Of a DNA stretch of 64,000 nt, positions 44,415 to 53,264 are shown one piece after another. Positions within the stretch are counted from its first letter, which is position 1; each line of letters opens with the position of its first letter. The DNA is from Fimbriiglobus ruber. GTDB lineage: Bacteria; Planctomycetota; Planctomycetia; Gemmatales; Gemmataceae. The translations under genes and the position numbers were made by a program. Location: NCBI RefSeq assembly GCF_002197845.1, contig NZ_NIDE01000003.1:186001-250000 (forward strand), read 5' to 3'. The notes under the pieces are model-generated. The model saw nothing but the letters and a program-made list of their open reading frames with translations, was not told the origin of the DNA and made no database searches.

Positions 44415-45968
44415 TTGTACCCGAAGCCCCGTCGTGCGCACGCCCATTTCTTGTCCGCGTGCGCGGTCTTGCTGTGGCTGTCCGCGACCAGTGTCGCTCA
44501 AGAGAAAAAGCCCCTTCGGTGGGGTGCCGACGCGACCGGCGGCGCGCCGTTCGTTTACAAGAACAATGCCGACCAATTCGTCGGCTTCGAATGGGATCTG
44601 GCAGAATATCTTGCCGACAAACTCGGGCGCAAGAGCGTCATGCAGCCCGGCGACTGGGACAAGTTACCCGAGCGGCTCGACCAGCCGGCCGACGGGGCCG
44701 AGGGCATCGACATTGTTTTGAACGGCTACGAGTTGAACGACGAATTGACGAAACGGTATGCGGCCACGCGGCCGTACTACGTTTACCGGCTCCAACTCCT
44801 GGCCCGCAAATCGGACGACGGCATCCAGGGCTGGAGCGACCTTCCCGCCCGCGGCGGACGGCCGGGCAAAAGCGTCGGCGTCCTCGGCGGGTCCGCGGCC
44901 CACAAGTACACGAAAGAACTGTTCGGCGATCAGATCGATCTGCGGATCAACCCGGACGTGGCGACTGTTTTCGGACTGGTGAAAGACGGCCGGATGGACG
45001 CCACCGTTCAGGACAACGCGGCGGCCACGTACTTCGTGAACGAAATACCCGAGTTACGCAAGGTCGACGAGCCGCGGCGGCCCGGGTTTTACGTCATGTA
45101 TCTGCGCAAGGCCGACAGCGAGTTGCGCGACCAGATCGACGCCGCCATCGCGGCCGGCATCCGCGACGGCATGCTCAAGCGGATTTACCAAAAATACGAC
45201 CTGTGGAACGACGACCAGGAACGCCTGCCTTACTGGACCGATCGACCCTGGCCGCCGAGCGGGGGCGACACGCCCGCCGGCGCGGAGGCGACATCGAATG
45301 AAAACCCGTGGCCGCGCATGTTGGGCGAACTCCTCCGGGCGGCGCTGACGACGATACTATTGTCGGTGACATCGTTCCCGCTCGCGATGGCCCTCGGCAT
45401 GCTCGTCGCCGTCGGCCGCGTGTACGGCTCGCGGCTCGTCGCGCTTCCACTCGGTGTTTATGTCGAAGTGCTGCGGGGAACCCCGCTCATGCTCCAGCTT
45501 TACACGATCTATTACCTGTTGCCGAAAATCTCCCAGCACCTCGCCCTGGCACCGATTGAAGCCGGCATACTCGGGCTCGCGATCAACTACTCGGCCTACG
45601 AGGCAGAGAACTACCGAGCCGGTCTGCTGGCGATTCCGAGAGGTCAGATGGAAGCGGCCCTCTCGCTCGGGATGAGCCGGCTGACGGCGCTTCGGGTCGT
45701 CATCGTCCCGCAAGCATTCCGCATCGTGATCCCGCCGGTCACGAACGATTTCATCGCTCTGTTCAAGGATACGTCGGTCTGCTCCGTGATTCTGATCACG
45801 GAACTGACACGAAAGTACAACGAATTGTACAACTTCAACCGCGACTACATCGTGGAACTGGCGTTCGTCACGGCCGGCCTGTACCTCCTGATGAGCTACC
45901 CGCTCGCCATCGCGGCCCGCCGACTCGAACGTATGACCGCCAACGGCCGGGAAGGAGGTCGGGCGTGA
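44415..45968 (+). CDS. Polar amino acid ABC importer: fused binding protein and permease
   Basis: This 517-residue protein joins two usually separate parts. The N-terminus is a signal sequence (FLSACAVLLWLSATSVAQ), then a periplasmic SBP_bac_3 binding domain (about 30-280: PLRWGADATGGAPFVYKN, FEWDLAEYLADKLGRKS, GKSVGVLGGSAAHKY). Then comes a HisM/GlnP-type permease (about 295-510: LLRAALTTILLSVTSFPLAM, EVLRGTPLMLQLYTIYYLLP, INYSAYEAENYRAGLLAIPR), with the EAA-like ATPase contact. The start is TTG 44415, with GGAGG 10 bases upstream; the longer frame from 44307 lacks this. It should import a polar amino acid. The ATPase gene overlaps its stop by four bases (GTGA). Confidence 0.9.
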   Translation: MYPKPRRAHAHFLSACAVLLWLSATSVAQEKKPLRWGADATGGAPFVYKNNADQFVGFEWDLAEYLADKLGRKSVMQPGDWDKLPERLDQPADGAEGIDIVLNGYELNDELTKRYAATRPYYVYRLQLLARKSDDGIQGWSDLPARGGRPGKSVGVLGGSAAHKYTKELFGDQIDLRINPDVATVFGLVKDGRMDATVQDNAAATYFVNEIPELRKVDEPRRPGFYVMYLRKADSELRDQIDAAIAAGIRDGMLKRIYQKYDLWNDDQERLPYWTDRPWPPSGGDTPAGAEATSNENPWPRMLGELLRAALTTILLSVTSFPLAMALGMLVAVGRVYGSRLVALPLGVYVEVLRGTPLMLQLYTIYYLLPKISQHLALAPIEAGILGLAINYSAYEAENYRAGLLAIPRGQMEAALSLGMSRLTALRVVIVPQAFRIVIPPVTNDFIALFKDTSVCSVILITELTRKYNELYNFNRDYIVELAFVTAGLYLLMSYPLAIAARRLERMTANGREGGRA

Positions 45969-46663
45969 TCCGCGTATCCAATCTGGTCAAACATCACGGG
46001 CCGGCCCGCATTCTGGACGGAATCTCGATCGAGGCGCGGGCCGGCGAGGTGACCGCCCTCGTCGGCCCGTCGGGCGGCGGTAAGAGTACGCTCTTGCGCT
46101 GCATCAACGCGCTGGAGCCGTTCCAGGAAGGCGAGATCACCGTCGGCGAGGTGACGCTGACCGGCGGCCGGCCCGCGCCGCACGGCACTTTGCTGCGGCT
46201 CCGCCGGGTGGTCGGGATGGTGTTCCAGCAGTTCAACTTGTTCCCGCACATGACGGCCCTGGAGAACGTGATGGCCGGGCCGCGACACGCACTCGGCCGC
46301 CCCAGGGCGGAAGTCGAGCCACGGGCACGGGAACTCCTCGCGCGGGTGGGGCTGAAGGACAAGTGCGACGCCCGCCCGGGGCAGTTGTCCGGCGGCCAAC
46401 AGCAGCGGGTCGCGATCGCCCGCGCGCTGGCGGTGAACCCGGTGGCCATCTTGTTCGACGAACCCACCAGCGCTCTCGACCCGGCGATGGCCCGGGAGGT
46501 TCTAACAGTCATGCGCGACCTGGCGCGGGACGGCCAGACCATGATTGTCGTCACGCACGACATGGGGTTTGCCGCGCAGGCGCACGTCGTCCATCTGATG
46601 GAAAGAGGTAGGGTCATGTGGAGTGGGCCGCCCGGCGAACGGCCAGGCGATCACGCACAATAA
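45965..46663 (+). CDS. glnQ: Amino acid ABC transporter ATPase (GlnQ-like)
   Basis: This 232-residue ATPase energises the fused permease encoded just upstream; its GTG overlaps that stop codon (GTGA), so the two are translationally coupled. Motifs: Walker A LVGPSGGGKSTLLRCI, Q-loop GMVFQQFNLFPHMTALEN, signature QLSGGQQQRVAIARALAV, Walker B ILFDEPTSALDPAM and the switch His in TMIVVTHDMGFAAQ. Length is typical of polar amino acid ATPases. The gene symbol is assigned by family; glutamine itself is not proven. An FMN reductase gene follows about 80 bp later with its own ribosome site. Confidence 0.93.
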   Translation: MIRVSNLVKHHGPARILDGISIEARAGEVTALVGPSGGGKSTLLRCINALEPFQEGEITVGEVTLTGGRPAPHGTLLRLRRVVGMVFQQFNLFPHMTALENVMAGPRHALGRPRAEVEPRARELLARVGLKDKCDARPGQLSGGQQQRVAIARALAVNPVAILFDEPTSALDPAMAREVLTVMRDLARDGQTMIVVTHDMGFAAQAHVVHLMERGRVMWSGPPGERPGDHAQ

Positions 46664-46744
46664 CGGGATTGCGGCGAAGGGTGTTCGGGCCGCGCCAGTT
46701 TGTCGCGGCCCGCGAGAGGGGTCATCCGTTTTCAAGGAGAGACG

Positions 46745-47317
46745 ATGCCAAAGATTTTGGCGTTCGCGGGCAGCACGCGGCGGGACTCGTTTAACAAGAA
46801 GCTCGTCCGCTGCGCCGTCGAGCGGGCGAAGGAACACGGGGCGAACATCACCTTCATTGACCTCCGCGATTACCCGCTGCCGATCTACGACGGCGACCTG
46901 GAAGCCGAATCCGGGCAGCCGGAAAACGGGACGAAACTGTACGAACTCATGAAGGGCCATCAGGGGCTGTTGTTGGCCTGCCCGGAGTACAACAGCTCCA
47001 TCTCGGCCGTACTCAAAAACACCATCGACTGGGTCTCCCGCCCGCGGCCCGGGGAAGCGCCGCTCGCCGCGTTCACCGGCAAGGTGGCCGCACTCCTCAG
47101 CGCGTCGCCCGGTGCGTTGGGCGGACTTCGCGGGCTCGTCCACGTCCGCGCGATCCTGGGCAACATCGGCGTGTTCGTGATCCCAGATCAAATTGCCGTT
47201 CCGAAGGCGCACGAAGCGTTCGGCGAAGACGGCACGTTGCGGGACGAAAAGCTGGCCCAAGGTCTGGCCGGAGTCGTCCAGAAGTTAGTCCACGCGACTC
47301 ACAAGCTGCACGGGTAG
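46745..47317 (+). CDS. NADPH-dependent FMN reductase / quinone reductase family
   Basis: This 190-residue cytoplasmic flavoprotein reduces FMN, quinones, azo compounds or chromate using NAD(P)H. Landmarks: MPKILAFAGSTRRDSFNKKL (phosphate loop of the flavodoxin-like fold), DLRDYPLPIYDGDLE and GLLLACPEYNSSISAVLKNT, then IDWVSRP. ATG 46745 has AAGGAG close upstream; the in-frame start at 46700 lacks one. It may be cotranscribed with the ABC importer. The specific acceptor is unknown. Confidence 0.9.
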   Translation: MPKILAFAGSTRRDSFNKKLVRCAVERAKEHGANITFIDLRDYPLPIYDGDLEAESGQPENGTKLYELMKGHQGLLLACPEYNSSISAVLKNTIDWVSRPRPGEAPLAAFTGKVAALLSASPGALGGLRGLVHVRAILGNIGVFVIPDQIAVPKAHEAFGEDGTLRDEKLAQGLAGVVQKLVHATHKLHG

Positions 47318-47398
47318 GATTGTGTCGGCGGGTTAGCGCCGTCGTCGCGTGGAACGGACCGTGCCTGTGAGTCGTTTATCTCAACCGTGAGGTTGTAA

Positions 47399-47920
47399 AT
47401 GGACGCGCCGGTGAACCCCGCGGGCGATTTCGTTCCCGAAGAGTCCTACGGCCCCGAACGTCGAAATGAATTCATTGGCACCATCGAGACCACTCCTGCC
47501 ACCGCTCGCGAAATCGTCTCGGACCTTCAAGCCCACCAGCTCGACACCCGTTATCGGGTCTGGAGTGTCCGCCAAATCGTTCACCATTTGGCGGACAGCC
47601 ATGTGAATAGTTACGTTCGTTTCAAATGGGCCCTCACCGAAGATCACCCAACGATCAAAGCCTATGATGAAGGCCGGTGGGCGGCGTTGGCCGACACAGT
47701 ACAAGGTGACGTCCGCGCGCCGCTCCTGCTGCTGGAAGGGCTCCACCTTCGCTGGGTACAACTTTTGCGAACGATGACGGACGAGCAGTTCCGTCGCTCC
47801 TTCTACCACCCAGAGACCGGGAAGACGATTCGGTTATCCGAGGCGTTGTGCTACTACGCGTGGCACTGCCGGCATCACGTGGCACAGATCCGTTGGCTTC
47901 GCGAACAACGCGGGTGGTAG
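47399..47920 (+). CDS. DinB-superfamily YfiT-like metal-dependent protein
   Basis: This 173-residue protein has the DinB/YfiT four-helix bundle pattern with three metal-ligand histidines: WSVRQIVHHLADSHVNSYVR and YYAWHCRHHVAQIRWLRE. Relatives act as thiol S-transferases (bacillithiol or similar) or metal-dependent hydrolases. It has GAGG upstream of the ATG. It converges with the SUKH gene 12 bp downstream. The thiol partner is unknown in planctomycetes, so function stays at family level. Confidence 0.85.
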   Translation: MDAPVNPAGDFVPEESYGPERRNEFIGTIETTPATAREIVSDLQAHQLDTRYRVWSVRQIVHHLADSHVNSYVRFKWALTEDHPTIKAYDEGRWAALADTVQGDVRAPLLLLEGLHLRWVQLLRTMTDEQFRRSFYHPETGKTIRLSEALCYYAWHCRHHVAQIRWLREQRGW

Positions 47921-47932
47921 AGAAGACTTCCG

Positions 47933-48598
47933 TTAGACGAGTCCGGGAATTCGGTACGGATCGCGGAACTGCTCACCGTCCCAAGCCACTCCGCCACCCG
48001 GTGTAAAACTCGACGGCCAGTACAGGTTGTTCGGTAACTGGAAACAAACACTGGCCCAACTCGTCAGGAACATTCGCCATGATGGTGCAAGAAGGTGGCC
48101 GTCATCGCCAGTACCGCCATCGAGCCAGTCGTGCCGATGGAAGACAACCGGGCCATTCGGAACAGCCAAGTCGATGCAGATCAAATCGCCATTACCCTCT
48201 TGGATTATCGGCAGCCAAAACCACATTCTGGCCGCCGTCTGCTTTGCCAACCTTGGGTCGTCGGTGTACGGAAATTCATATGCTTCGGCCTTTTCAGGCG
48301 TATACAGTGCCACCTCCCGCCAACCATGATACAAACTCACGAGATCCGCAAGAGTTGGAATAAGCAAGCTTCCAAATGGGCTATTGGGGTCATTCGCGTC
48401 AGCATTCCAAAAGAACGAAAAACCGTTTCCAATAGTCGTATAAAACTCTCTCAATTCTCCGGGCAGGCGTATTTTTGTTTCGCTCTCGGCTTTCGCGAGG
48501 ATTTTTTCGGTCACTTTCGAACCGGTTTCGACCTCACAGGTGATTCCGTGAAGGTTCAGATGACGGCGAACCGTTTCGAATAAAACACGACAATCCAT
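47933..48598 (-). CDS. SMI1/KNR4 (SUKH) family protein, orphan immunity candidate
   Basis: This 221-residue SUKH protein shows the family core ETKIRLPGELREFYTTIGNG, FGSLLIPTLADLVSLYHGWR, and ends with a beta-rich segment. SUKH proteins are immunity partners of nuclease toxins in polymorphic toxin systems. No toxin gene is next to it. It is 2 kb from the portal-WHH toxin with its own SUKH gene at 53265. The coding sequence and the DNA before it are A/T-richer than the neighbours, which suggests acquired DNA. The start at 48598 was chosen; 48610 is possible. It might instead be a general SUKH protein with no toxin. Confidence 0.75.
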   Translation of the reverse strand: MDCRVLFETVRRHLNLHGITCEVETGSKVTEKILAKAESETKIRLPGELREFYTTIGNGFSFFWNADANDPNSPFGSLLIPTLADLVSLYHGWREVALYTPEKAEAYEFPYTDDPRLAKQTAARMWFWLPIIQEGNGDLICIDLAVPNGPVVFHRHDWLDGGTGDDGHLLAPSWRMFLTSWASVCFQLPNNLYWPSSFTPGGGVAWDGEQFRDPYRIPGLV

Positions 48599-48656
48599 GG
48601 CAGATACCAATATCTCAACAATTTAGACTGTTATTTTCTATGCGTCACTCTTTGCC

Positions 48657-50144
48657 TCACACCAGCCCCGGTAGCCGCCCGCCGAAGGCCGCGTGCTTGG
48701 ACGTCTTGCTGTCGCCGAACTCGTCGGCTTTCGCGCCCATGCGATTGATCATTTCGAGGTAGAGGTTGGCCGCGGGTGTTTTCTTGGGGAACGACAACTG
48801 ACGGCCCGTTTTGAGCGTCCCCTGGGCGTTGCCCACCAGGACGGCCGGGTAGTCTTCCGTCCCGTGCCCGCCGTCGGCCATGTACGACGTGTAGAGCAGC
48901 ATCGTGTTGTCGAGGAGCGTGCTGCCGCCCTCGTCGATTCCTTTCATGGTCATGACCATTTCCGCGAACAGCGACGTGTACCAGGCGTGGATCTGCCGGC
49001 ACGCCTCGCGGGCGATCGGGTCGGCGTCCTCGGGGCGGGACGCGTTGCCCTGGTGTTCGAGCGTGTGGCAGTGCGTCTCGTACCCGACCGTGACCACTCC
49101 CGGGAAACTCGCGTCGTCGGCACCGATCGCCAGCGTCGCCACCCGCGTCGTGTCCGTTTGGAACGCCAGAACGAGCAGGTCCGAGACGAGGCGGATGTAT
49201 TCGCCGTGCTTTTCGGGATCGCGGTAAACGAGGTCACGGAGCTTGTAAAACGGGGCGTTTTTCGCCGGCAATTGGGGGACGACGAGTTTCGCCGGGCCGG
49301 GGTATTTCAGGTCTTCGGCCTCGATCCGCAGCCGGGCTTCGAGCCGCTCGATCCGCGTCTCGACCGACCGGACGGCGTCCAGATACTGGTCGAGCTTCTG
49401 CCGGTCCGCCACCCCCACACGACCGCGGAGCGACCTGGCTTCGTCTCGTACCGAATCAACCACGCTCCGGTCGTAGGTGTCCGTCGCGGCCGACGCGCGA
49501 ACCGCCTGCCCGGCCTTCGCGGCCGCCCGCCGCTGCCAGTTCGGGACGACCGGCGGCCGGCCCCGGAACATCCGTTCGAACACGAGCCGCGGGTCGGCTT
49601 CGTAAGGCACCGGTTCGTCAGCCGACCGGAACGAGTATTGGGTCTCGTGATTGGAGAGGCCGAATTCGAGGGACGGCAGGAACGTCTCGTCGCCCGCCGC
49701 CCGTGCCGCCGCCTGATCCACCGACACCCCGGCGTACGGTTTTCCGGCCGCCTTCCCGACCCGCGGCGACGCGGTCAGGTGCTTGAACGCGCAGTATTCG
49801 TGCCCGTTCAGGTTCTCGCCTTCGCCCGAGTGGCTGAGCCCGGTGACGACGAGCATGTCCTGTTTGGCGAACTCCAGCGGGCGGAGGATCGACGGCAATT
49901 TCGCGGGCAGCGGCCCGGCATCTTTCGCGCGCCACGATTCGAGGATTGTCCCACCAGTCACGGTAACGATACCCATGCGCAGCGGCGGGCGAACCGCAGC
50001 GGTGGCCGATTGTCCCGCCGCTTTCGCGAGCCGGGCCGCCCACGATTCCAGAAACGGCAGCGCGACGACCGTACCAGCCCCGCGCAATACCGCCCGGCGT
50101 GACAGGGGAGCAGTCCAGTCACTCGGCGCGTTCCGACCTCGCAT
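48657..50144 (-). CDS. DUF1552 family exported protein with Tat leader
   Basis: This 495-residue planctomycete-typical DUF1552 protein has a twin-arginine leader (SRRAVLRGAGTVVALPFLES). Family landmarks are RMGIVTVTGGTILESWRAKD, TGLSHSGEGENLNGHEYCAF, ASPRVGKAAGKPYAGVSVDQ and SVETRIERLEARLRIEAED. The C-terminal part has GGSTLLDNTMLLYTSYMADG and HGTEDYPAVLVGNAQG, typical of DUF1501/DUF1552 relatives. The reaction is unknown. In other planctomycetes it pairs with a DUF1592/DUF1588 cytochrome-type gene; none is beside it here. Start 50144 was chosen over 50267 because it fits the leader. Confidence 0.92.
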   Translation of the reverse strand: MRGRNAPSDWTAPLSRRAVLRGAGTVVALPFLESWAARLAKAAGQSATAAVRPPLRMGIVTVTGGTILESWRAKDAGPLPAKLPSILRPLEFAKQDMLVVTGLSHSGEGENLNGHEYCAFKHLTASPRVGKAAGKPYAGVSVDQAAARAAGDETFLPSLEFGLSNHETQYSFRSADEPVPYEADPRLVFERMFRGRPPVVPNWQRRAAAKAGQAVRASAATDTYDRSVVDSVRDEARSLRGRVGVADRQKLDQYLDAVRSVETRIERLEARLRIEAEDLKYPGPAKLVVPQLPAKNAPFYKLRDLVYRDPEKHGEYIRLVSDLLVLAFQTDTTRVATLAIGADDASFPGVVTVGYETHCHTLEHQGNASRPEDADPIAREACRQIHAWYTSLFAEMVMTMKGIDEGGSTLLDNTMLLYTSYMADGGHGTEDYPAVLVGNAQGTLKTGRQLSFPKKTPAANLYLEMINRMGAKADEFGDSKTSKHAAFGGRLPGLV

Positions 50145-50631
50145 GCGCGGGCTCCAAGAATTCGTGTAGGAAGGTTGAACGTCGGGGTAGGTACACGTCT
50201 GCAGCACAAACGGATGGTTTCCGGCAGGCCGACATCTCAAGACCGAGTTCAGGGCCGCTCGCCCCAATCTTCTCGCGGTTCAGGAATGATACCACACTCG
50301 CCGCGTTAATACACGATCCACCCCGATTTGTCAGACCAAGAGCGCATTCGCAAAGCGGGCACTCCGACTCGTCACGCCACAGATGAATTTGCATCTGCAA
50401 CGGACACCATGTCGAGAGTGAGTACCACACCGTTTGCGGTCGTTCGCCTCAGCCCTTCAACCTTCGCCGCGCATATCAACGGGGCTCGAATTCGCCAGGG
50501 TTAGCCTGCTCTTAACGACCCCTCAGCCGCCTCCGTGTCACGTCTCGCGACGGCGGAATCACTCGGCGGGATGTCGACCACGCTCCTCGAATCACGAGTG
50601 CGGCTCGGCTGCACCCGCGCGGGAACATTGC
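50145..50631. other. Intergenic region upstream of the portal-toxin gene
   Basis: No gene was recognised in 487 bp. It is the left border of the portal-toxin cassette. The frame is open into the portal gene for the last 200 bp, but the translation is not portal-like. No att site, tRNA or inverted repeat could be picked out by eye. Confidence 0.45.
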
Positions 50632-51291
50632 ATGCCAAGAGCCAACACCCCGATCGACGCCCAGGCGACGGACGCCCGGGGGTTCCTCATCCCGCCCGTC
50701 CGCTCGTTCTCGGCCCTCTACAACTTGTTCTCACGGACCTACTCGTACCGCTGGGACGAAGCCGTCCGGGCCGGCCGACAGAATGCCCAGGCCATGCGGC
50801 GGGACGCCTACCTGGCCGCGTTGGAGCAGGAGCGGGTACTCCCCCTGACCCGGTGGCCGTGGGAGGTCGAAGCCGACCCCGACGACATCGATCTATCCAA
50901 CCCCAAGGATCCGTACTCCGAAGACCGGGAACACGTCCGCCGACTCCTCCAGGCCCTCTGCCGCCGCACCCCCAGCCTCTCGCAACTCCTGACTGCCCTC
51001 GGGTCGGCCGTCTTCTTCGGGCGGTCCGGCGCCCAACTGGCGTGGACCCAGGACGCGGTCGCGGGCGAACCCCGGTGGGTGGTGCGGGCGTGGGAACCGG
51101 TCCACGGGGACGCCATCCAGTACGACTGGGACGGCAACCCGGGCATCACCATCCGGCCCGGCGACACCGCCGCCTTTCCCCCCGACGACCTCAAACTGTG
51201 GGACGGCGGCACCCTCCTGGCCATGCTCCGCCGGCCCCACCTCCGTCGGCGGTTCATCCTCCACGCCCACAAGCGGGAAGCGGCCGACTAA
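50632..51291 (+). CDS. Mu-like phage portal protein (DUF935), N-terminal fragment ending at an in-frame TAA
   Basis: These 219 residues match the first half of the Mu gp29-type portal (DUF935): VRSFSALYNLFSRTYSYRWD, MRRDAYLAALEQERVLPLTR, WPWEVEADPDD, then ALGSAVFFGRSGAQLAWTQD and PRWVVRAWEPVHGDAIQYDW. In a phage this protein forms the DNA entry ring of the head. The stop TAA (51289-51291) falls right after FILHAHKREAAD. The very same frame continues with WQPEMAGRSHGVGLRDYVYW, the expected next portal segment. So this and the next gene look like one original gene with a nonsense change. The start is at ATG 50632 (MPRANTPIDAQ). Confidence 0.85.
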   Translation: MPRANTPIDAQATDARGFLIPPVRSFSALYNLFSRTYSYRWDEAVRAGRQNAQAMRRDAYLAALEQERVLPLTRWPWEVEADPDDIDLSNPKDPYSEDREHVRRLLQALCRRTPSLSQLLTALGSAVFFGRSGAQLAWTQDAVAGEPRWVVRAWEPVHGDAIQYDWDGNPGITIRPGDTAAFPPDDLKLWDGGTLLAMLRRPHLRRRFILHAHKREAAD

Positions 51292-51303
51292 TGGCAACCG
51301 GAG

Positions 51304-53247
51304 ATGGCCGGCCGGTCCCACGGCGTCGGCCTCCGGGACTACGTCTATTGGGCCTGGTGGCTCCGCGACGAGATGTTGTCGTGGCTGACCGACTACATGG
51401 AAAAAGTCGGCAGCATGGGTTTGCTGCTTTTTTACTACGAGGACGGCAACCCGGCCGCCGAGGCCGCCGCCAAGCAAGCGGCCGCCGAGGCCCGGGGCAA
51501 GAGCGCCCTGGCCGTCCCCGTCCCCCGCGGGCGGGACAAGGACGCGGCCAAGGTCGAGGTGATCGCGGCCCAGACGGCCGGCGCCCAGTTCCTGGTCGAC
51601 ATGGTCGACCGGTATTTCGAGCGGCACATCGAGCGGTTGTACGTCGGTCAGTCCCTGTCCGCTGGGACCGAGGGGAGCGGGCTCGGCGGATCGGGCGTAG
51701 CCGTCCTCCACGCGGACACCAAGTTCAACCTCCTCGCGTGGGACGCCGACAACCTGGCCGACACCCTCACACGCGACCTCGTCGGCGTCTTTCAGCACCT
51801 CAACTTCCGGGGCGTGAACTGGCGGTATCGGTGGGCGTTTCGGCTGCCCGACCCGGACGCCAAGGCCAAACTCGACGCCCTCGTCCAGGTGGCCAACCTT
51901 CCTGGGGCCAAGCTGGCGTTCAAGGCCGACGAGGTGCGGGCGTTAGTCGGGCTGACCAAGCCCGGCCCGGGCGACGAGATCGTCGGCGGCGACGACGCGC
52001 CCGACCAGGGTGGCCCCGCGGGGCCGGCCGACGGAGCAGGCGGCGAACCCGACGGCGGCGACCCGGGGGACCCTTGGACGGCGGCCCTGGTGGCCGCCAT
52101 GATGGCCGCCCGGGCCCGGGGCGACGACGCGGCGGTCGACCGACTCGCCGCCTTGGTTCAACCCGACGACCCGCCCGCCGATCCGAATGACGAACGCGAC
52201 CGCTCACCGGACCACACCCCGGAACAGTACGAGTGGCTTGACGAGAGCCCATCGAGCGGGGGGAAAACCAAGGCCGTCGGTTACGGCGAACACGCCGATC
52301 AAGTGCTGTACGGGGAGCGGGCCAAGCAGGCACTGAGGGCACAGGAGAAGGCCAAAGGGGCCGCGCCGGGGAGCACGCAGAAGAAGGGTTCGGCCGACCA
52401 TTCGCCCGCGGCGAACTCGGCCACGGTCGCGACGGCCGCCGCCAAACCCGGGGCCGTGCCGACAGGCCAGATCGAGAGCCTCGCCGATCAGTTGAAGGCG
52501 AAGCCCGCGGCCGAGGCCGCGAAGGCCCAAAAGGCCGCCTGTCAGGTTATCAGGGCGTCAACGTTCGATGTCCGCAGCGCGGCCCGGAGAGCAGGGCTGG
52601 CCCCGATCGTCGCGGGCGGACGAGTCGAGCAACTCAAGCGAGCCGTCGACGCGGCGAACACAAGTAACGACTGGGACGAGGTCGAACGGATCTTGACGCG
52701 ACATTACAAAGGTAAATCGCTGGCCATGCAGGCGGAAATGCGTCAGAATCTTAAAGACAACACCGACCCGGCGGTCATCGCCGCTCGTCGGGCGGCCGAG
52801 GTGGCCGCCGTTCCAAAGGTAGACCACCTCAAGAAGTACGGGACACTTACCCCGTACCATCCGAACACCCATGGCACGAAAGACAAGCCACCGCACTCGC
52901 CCTCCTATGAAAAATGGACCAAGAAGAAGGGGAAAATCTTCGTCGGGGAGGACGACACCTGGATTTATCAGCACCGTGATGGGACGGCCGTGGCTTATCC
53001 CGGCGGGCATCCCGACTTCCGATCGGCCGGGCTAGTCAAGGCGCATGCGACGATCAAGGGAGGATACGCCGGTAACCGGTCCGAAAGTGGTGATTTCGGG
53101 AAGTTTGAAGCGGAATCGGGTCGGCAACGAATCGACGGCAAAGAAACTTGGCATCACCACGAAGATTGTAAAACGGGCGAGTTGATTGATGAAAAATATC
53201 ACCGCGCATTCACCCATGAAGGCGGGGTAAGTATCTTAAAAAGATAA
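51304..53247 (+). CDS. Portal C-terminal half fused to a WHH (HNH/Endo VII) nuclease toxin domain
   Basis: This 647-residue protein continues the DUF935 portal: LRDYVYWAWWLRDEMLSWLT, YFERHIERLYVGQSLSAGTE, then LADTLTRDLVGVFQHLNF (about residues 1-210). A low-complexity acidic/alanine-rich linker follows (about 220-500). The C-terminal 130 residues or so form a toxin domain ending in KETWHHHEDCKTGELIDEKY and HRAFTHEGGVSIL. This is the WHH family of HNH/Endo VII nucleases (Trp616-His617-His618-His619), found at the tips of polymorphic toxins and predicted to cut nucleic acid. A SUKH immunity gene starts 17 bp downstream. The upstream fragment is in the same frame across a single TAA. ATG 51304 is the first ATG after the stop. 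Confidence 0.85.
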   Translation: MAGRSHGVGLRDYVYWAWWLRDEMLSWLTDYMEKVGSMGLLLFYYEDGNPAAEAAAKQAAAEARGKSALAVPVPRGRDKDAAKVEVIAAQTAGAQFLVDMVDRYFERHIERLYVGQSLSAGTEGSGLGGSGVAVLHADTKFNLLAWDADNLADTLTRDLVGVFQHLNFRGVNWRYRWAFRLPDPDAKAKLDALVQVANLPGAKLAFKADEVRALVGLTKPGPGDEIVGGDDAPDQGGPAGPADGAGGEPDGGDPGDPWTAALVAAMMAARARGDDAAVDRLAALVQPDDPPADPNDERDRSPDHTPEQYEWLDESPSSGGKTKAVGYGEHADQVLYGERAKQALRAQEKAKGAAPGSTQKKGSADHSPAANSATVATAAAKPGAVPTGQIESLADQLKAKPAAEAAKAQKAACQVIRASTFDVRSAARRAGLAPIVAGGRVEQLKRAVDAANTSNDWDEVERILTRHYKGKSLAMQAEMRQNLKDNTDPAVIAARRAAEVAAVPKVDHLKKYGTLTPYHPNTHGTKDKPPHSPSYEKWTKKKGKIFVGEDDTWIYQHRDGTAVAYPGGHPDFRSAGLVKAHATIKGGYAGNRSESGDFGKFEAESGRQRIDGKETWHHHEDCKTGELIDEKYHRAFTHEGGVSILKR

Positions 53248-53264
53248 AAGGATAAGAAAAAGGT

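Noticed and set aside
48693-50102. 469-codon open frame antisense to the DUF1552 gene
   Set aside because: No family landmarks; the minus-strand gene has a Tat leader and all DUF1552 motifs.
50535-52190. Long arginine-rich open frame overlapping the portal-toxin gene
   Set aside because: It is a plus-one shadow rich in Arg, Pro and Gly with no domain, while the other frame has portal and toxin motifs.
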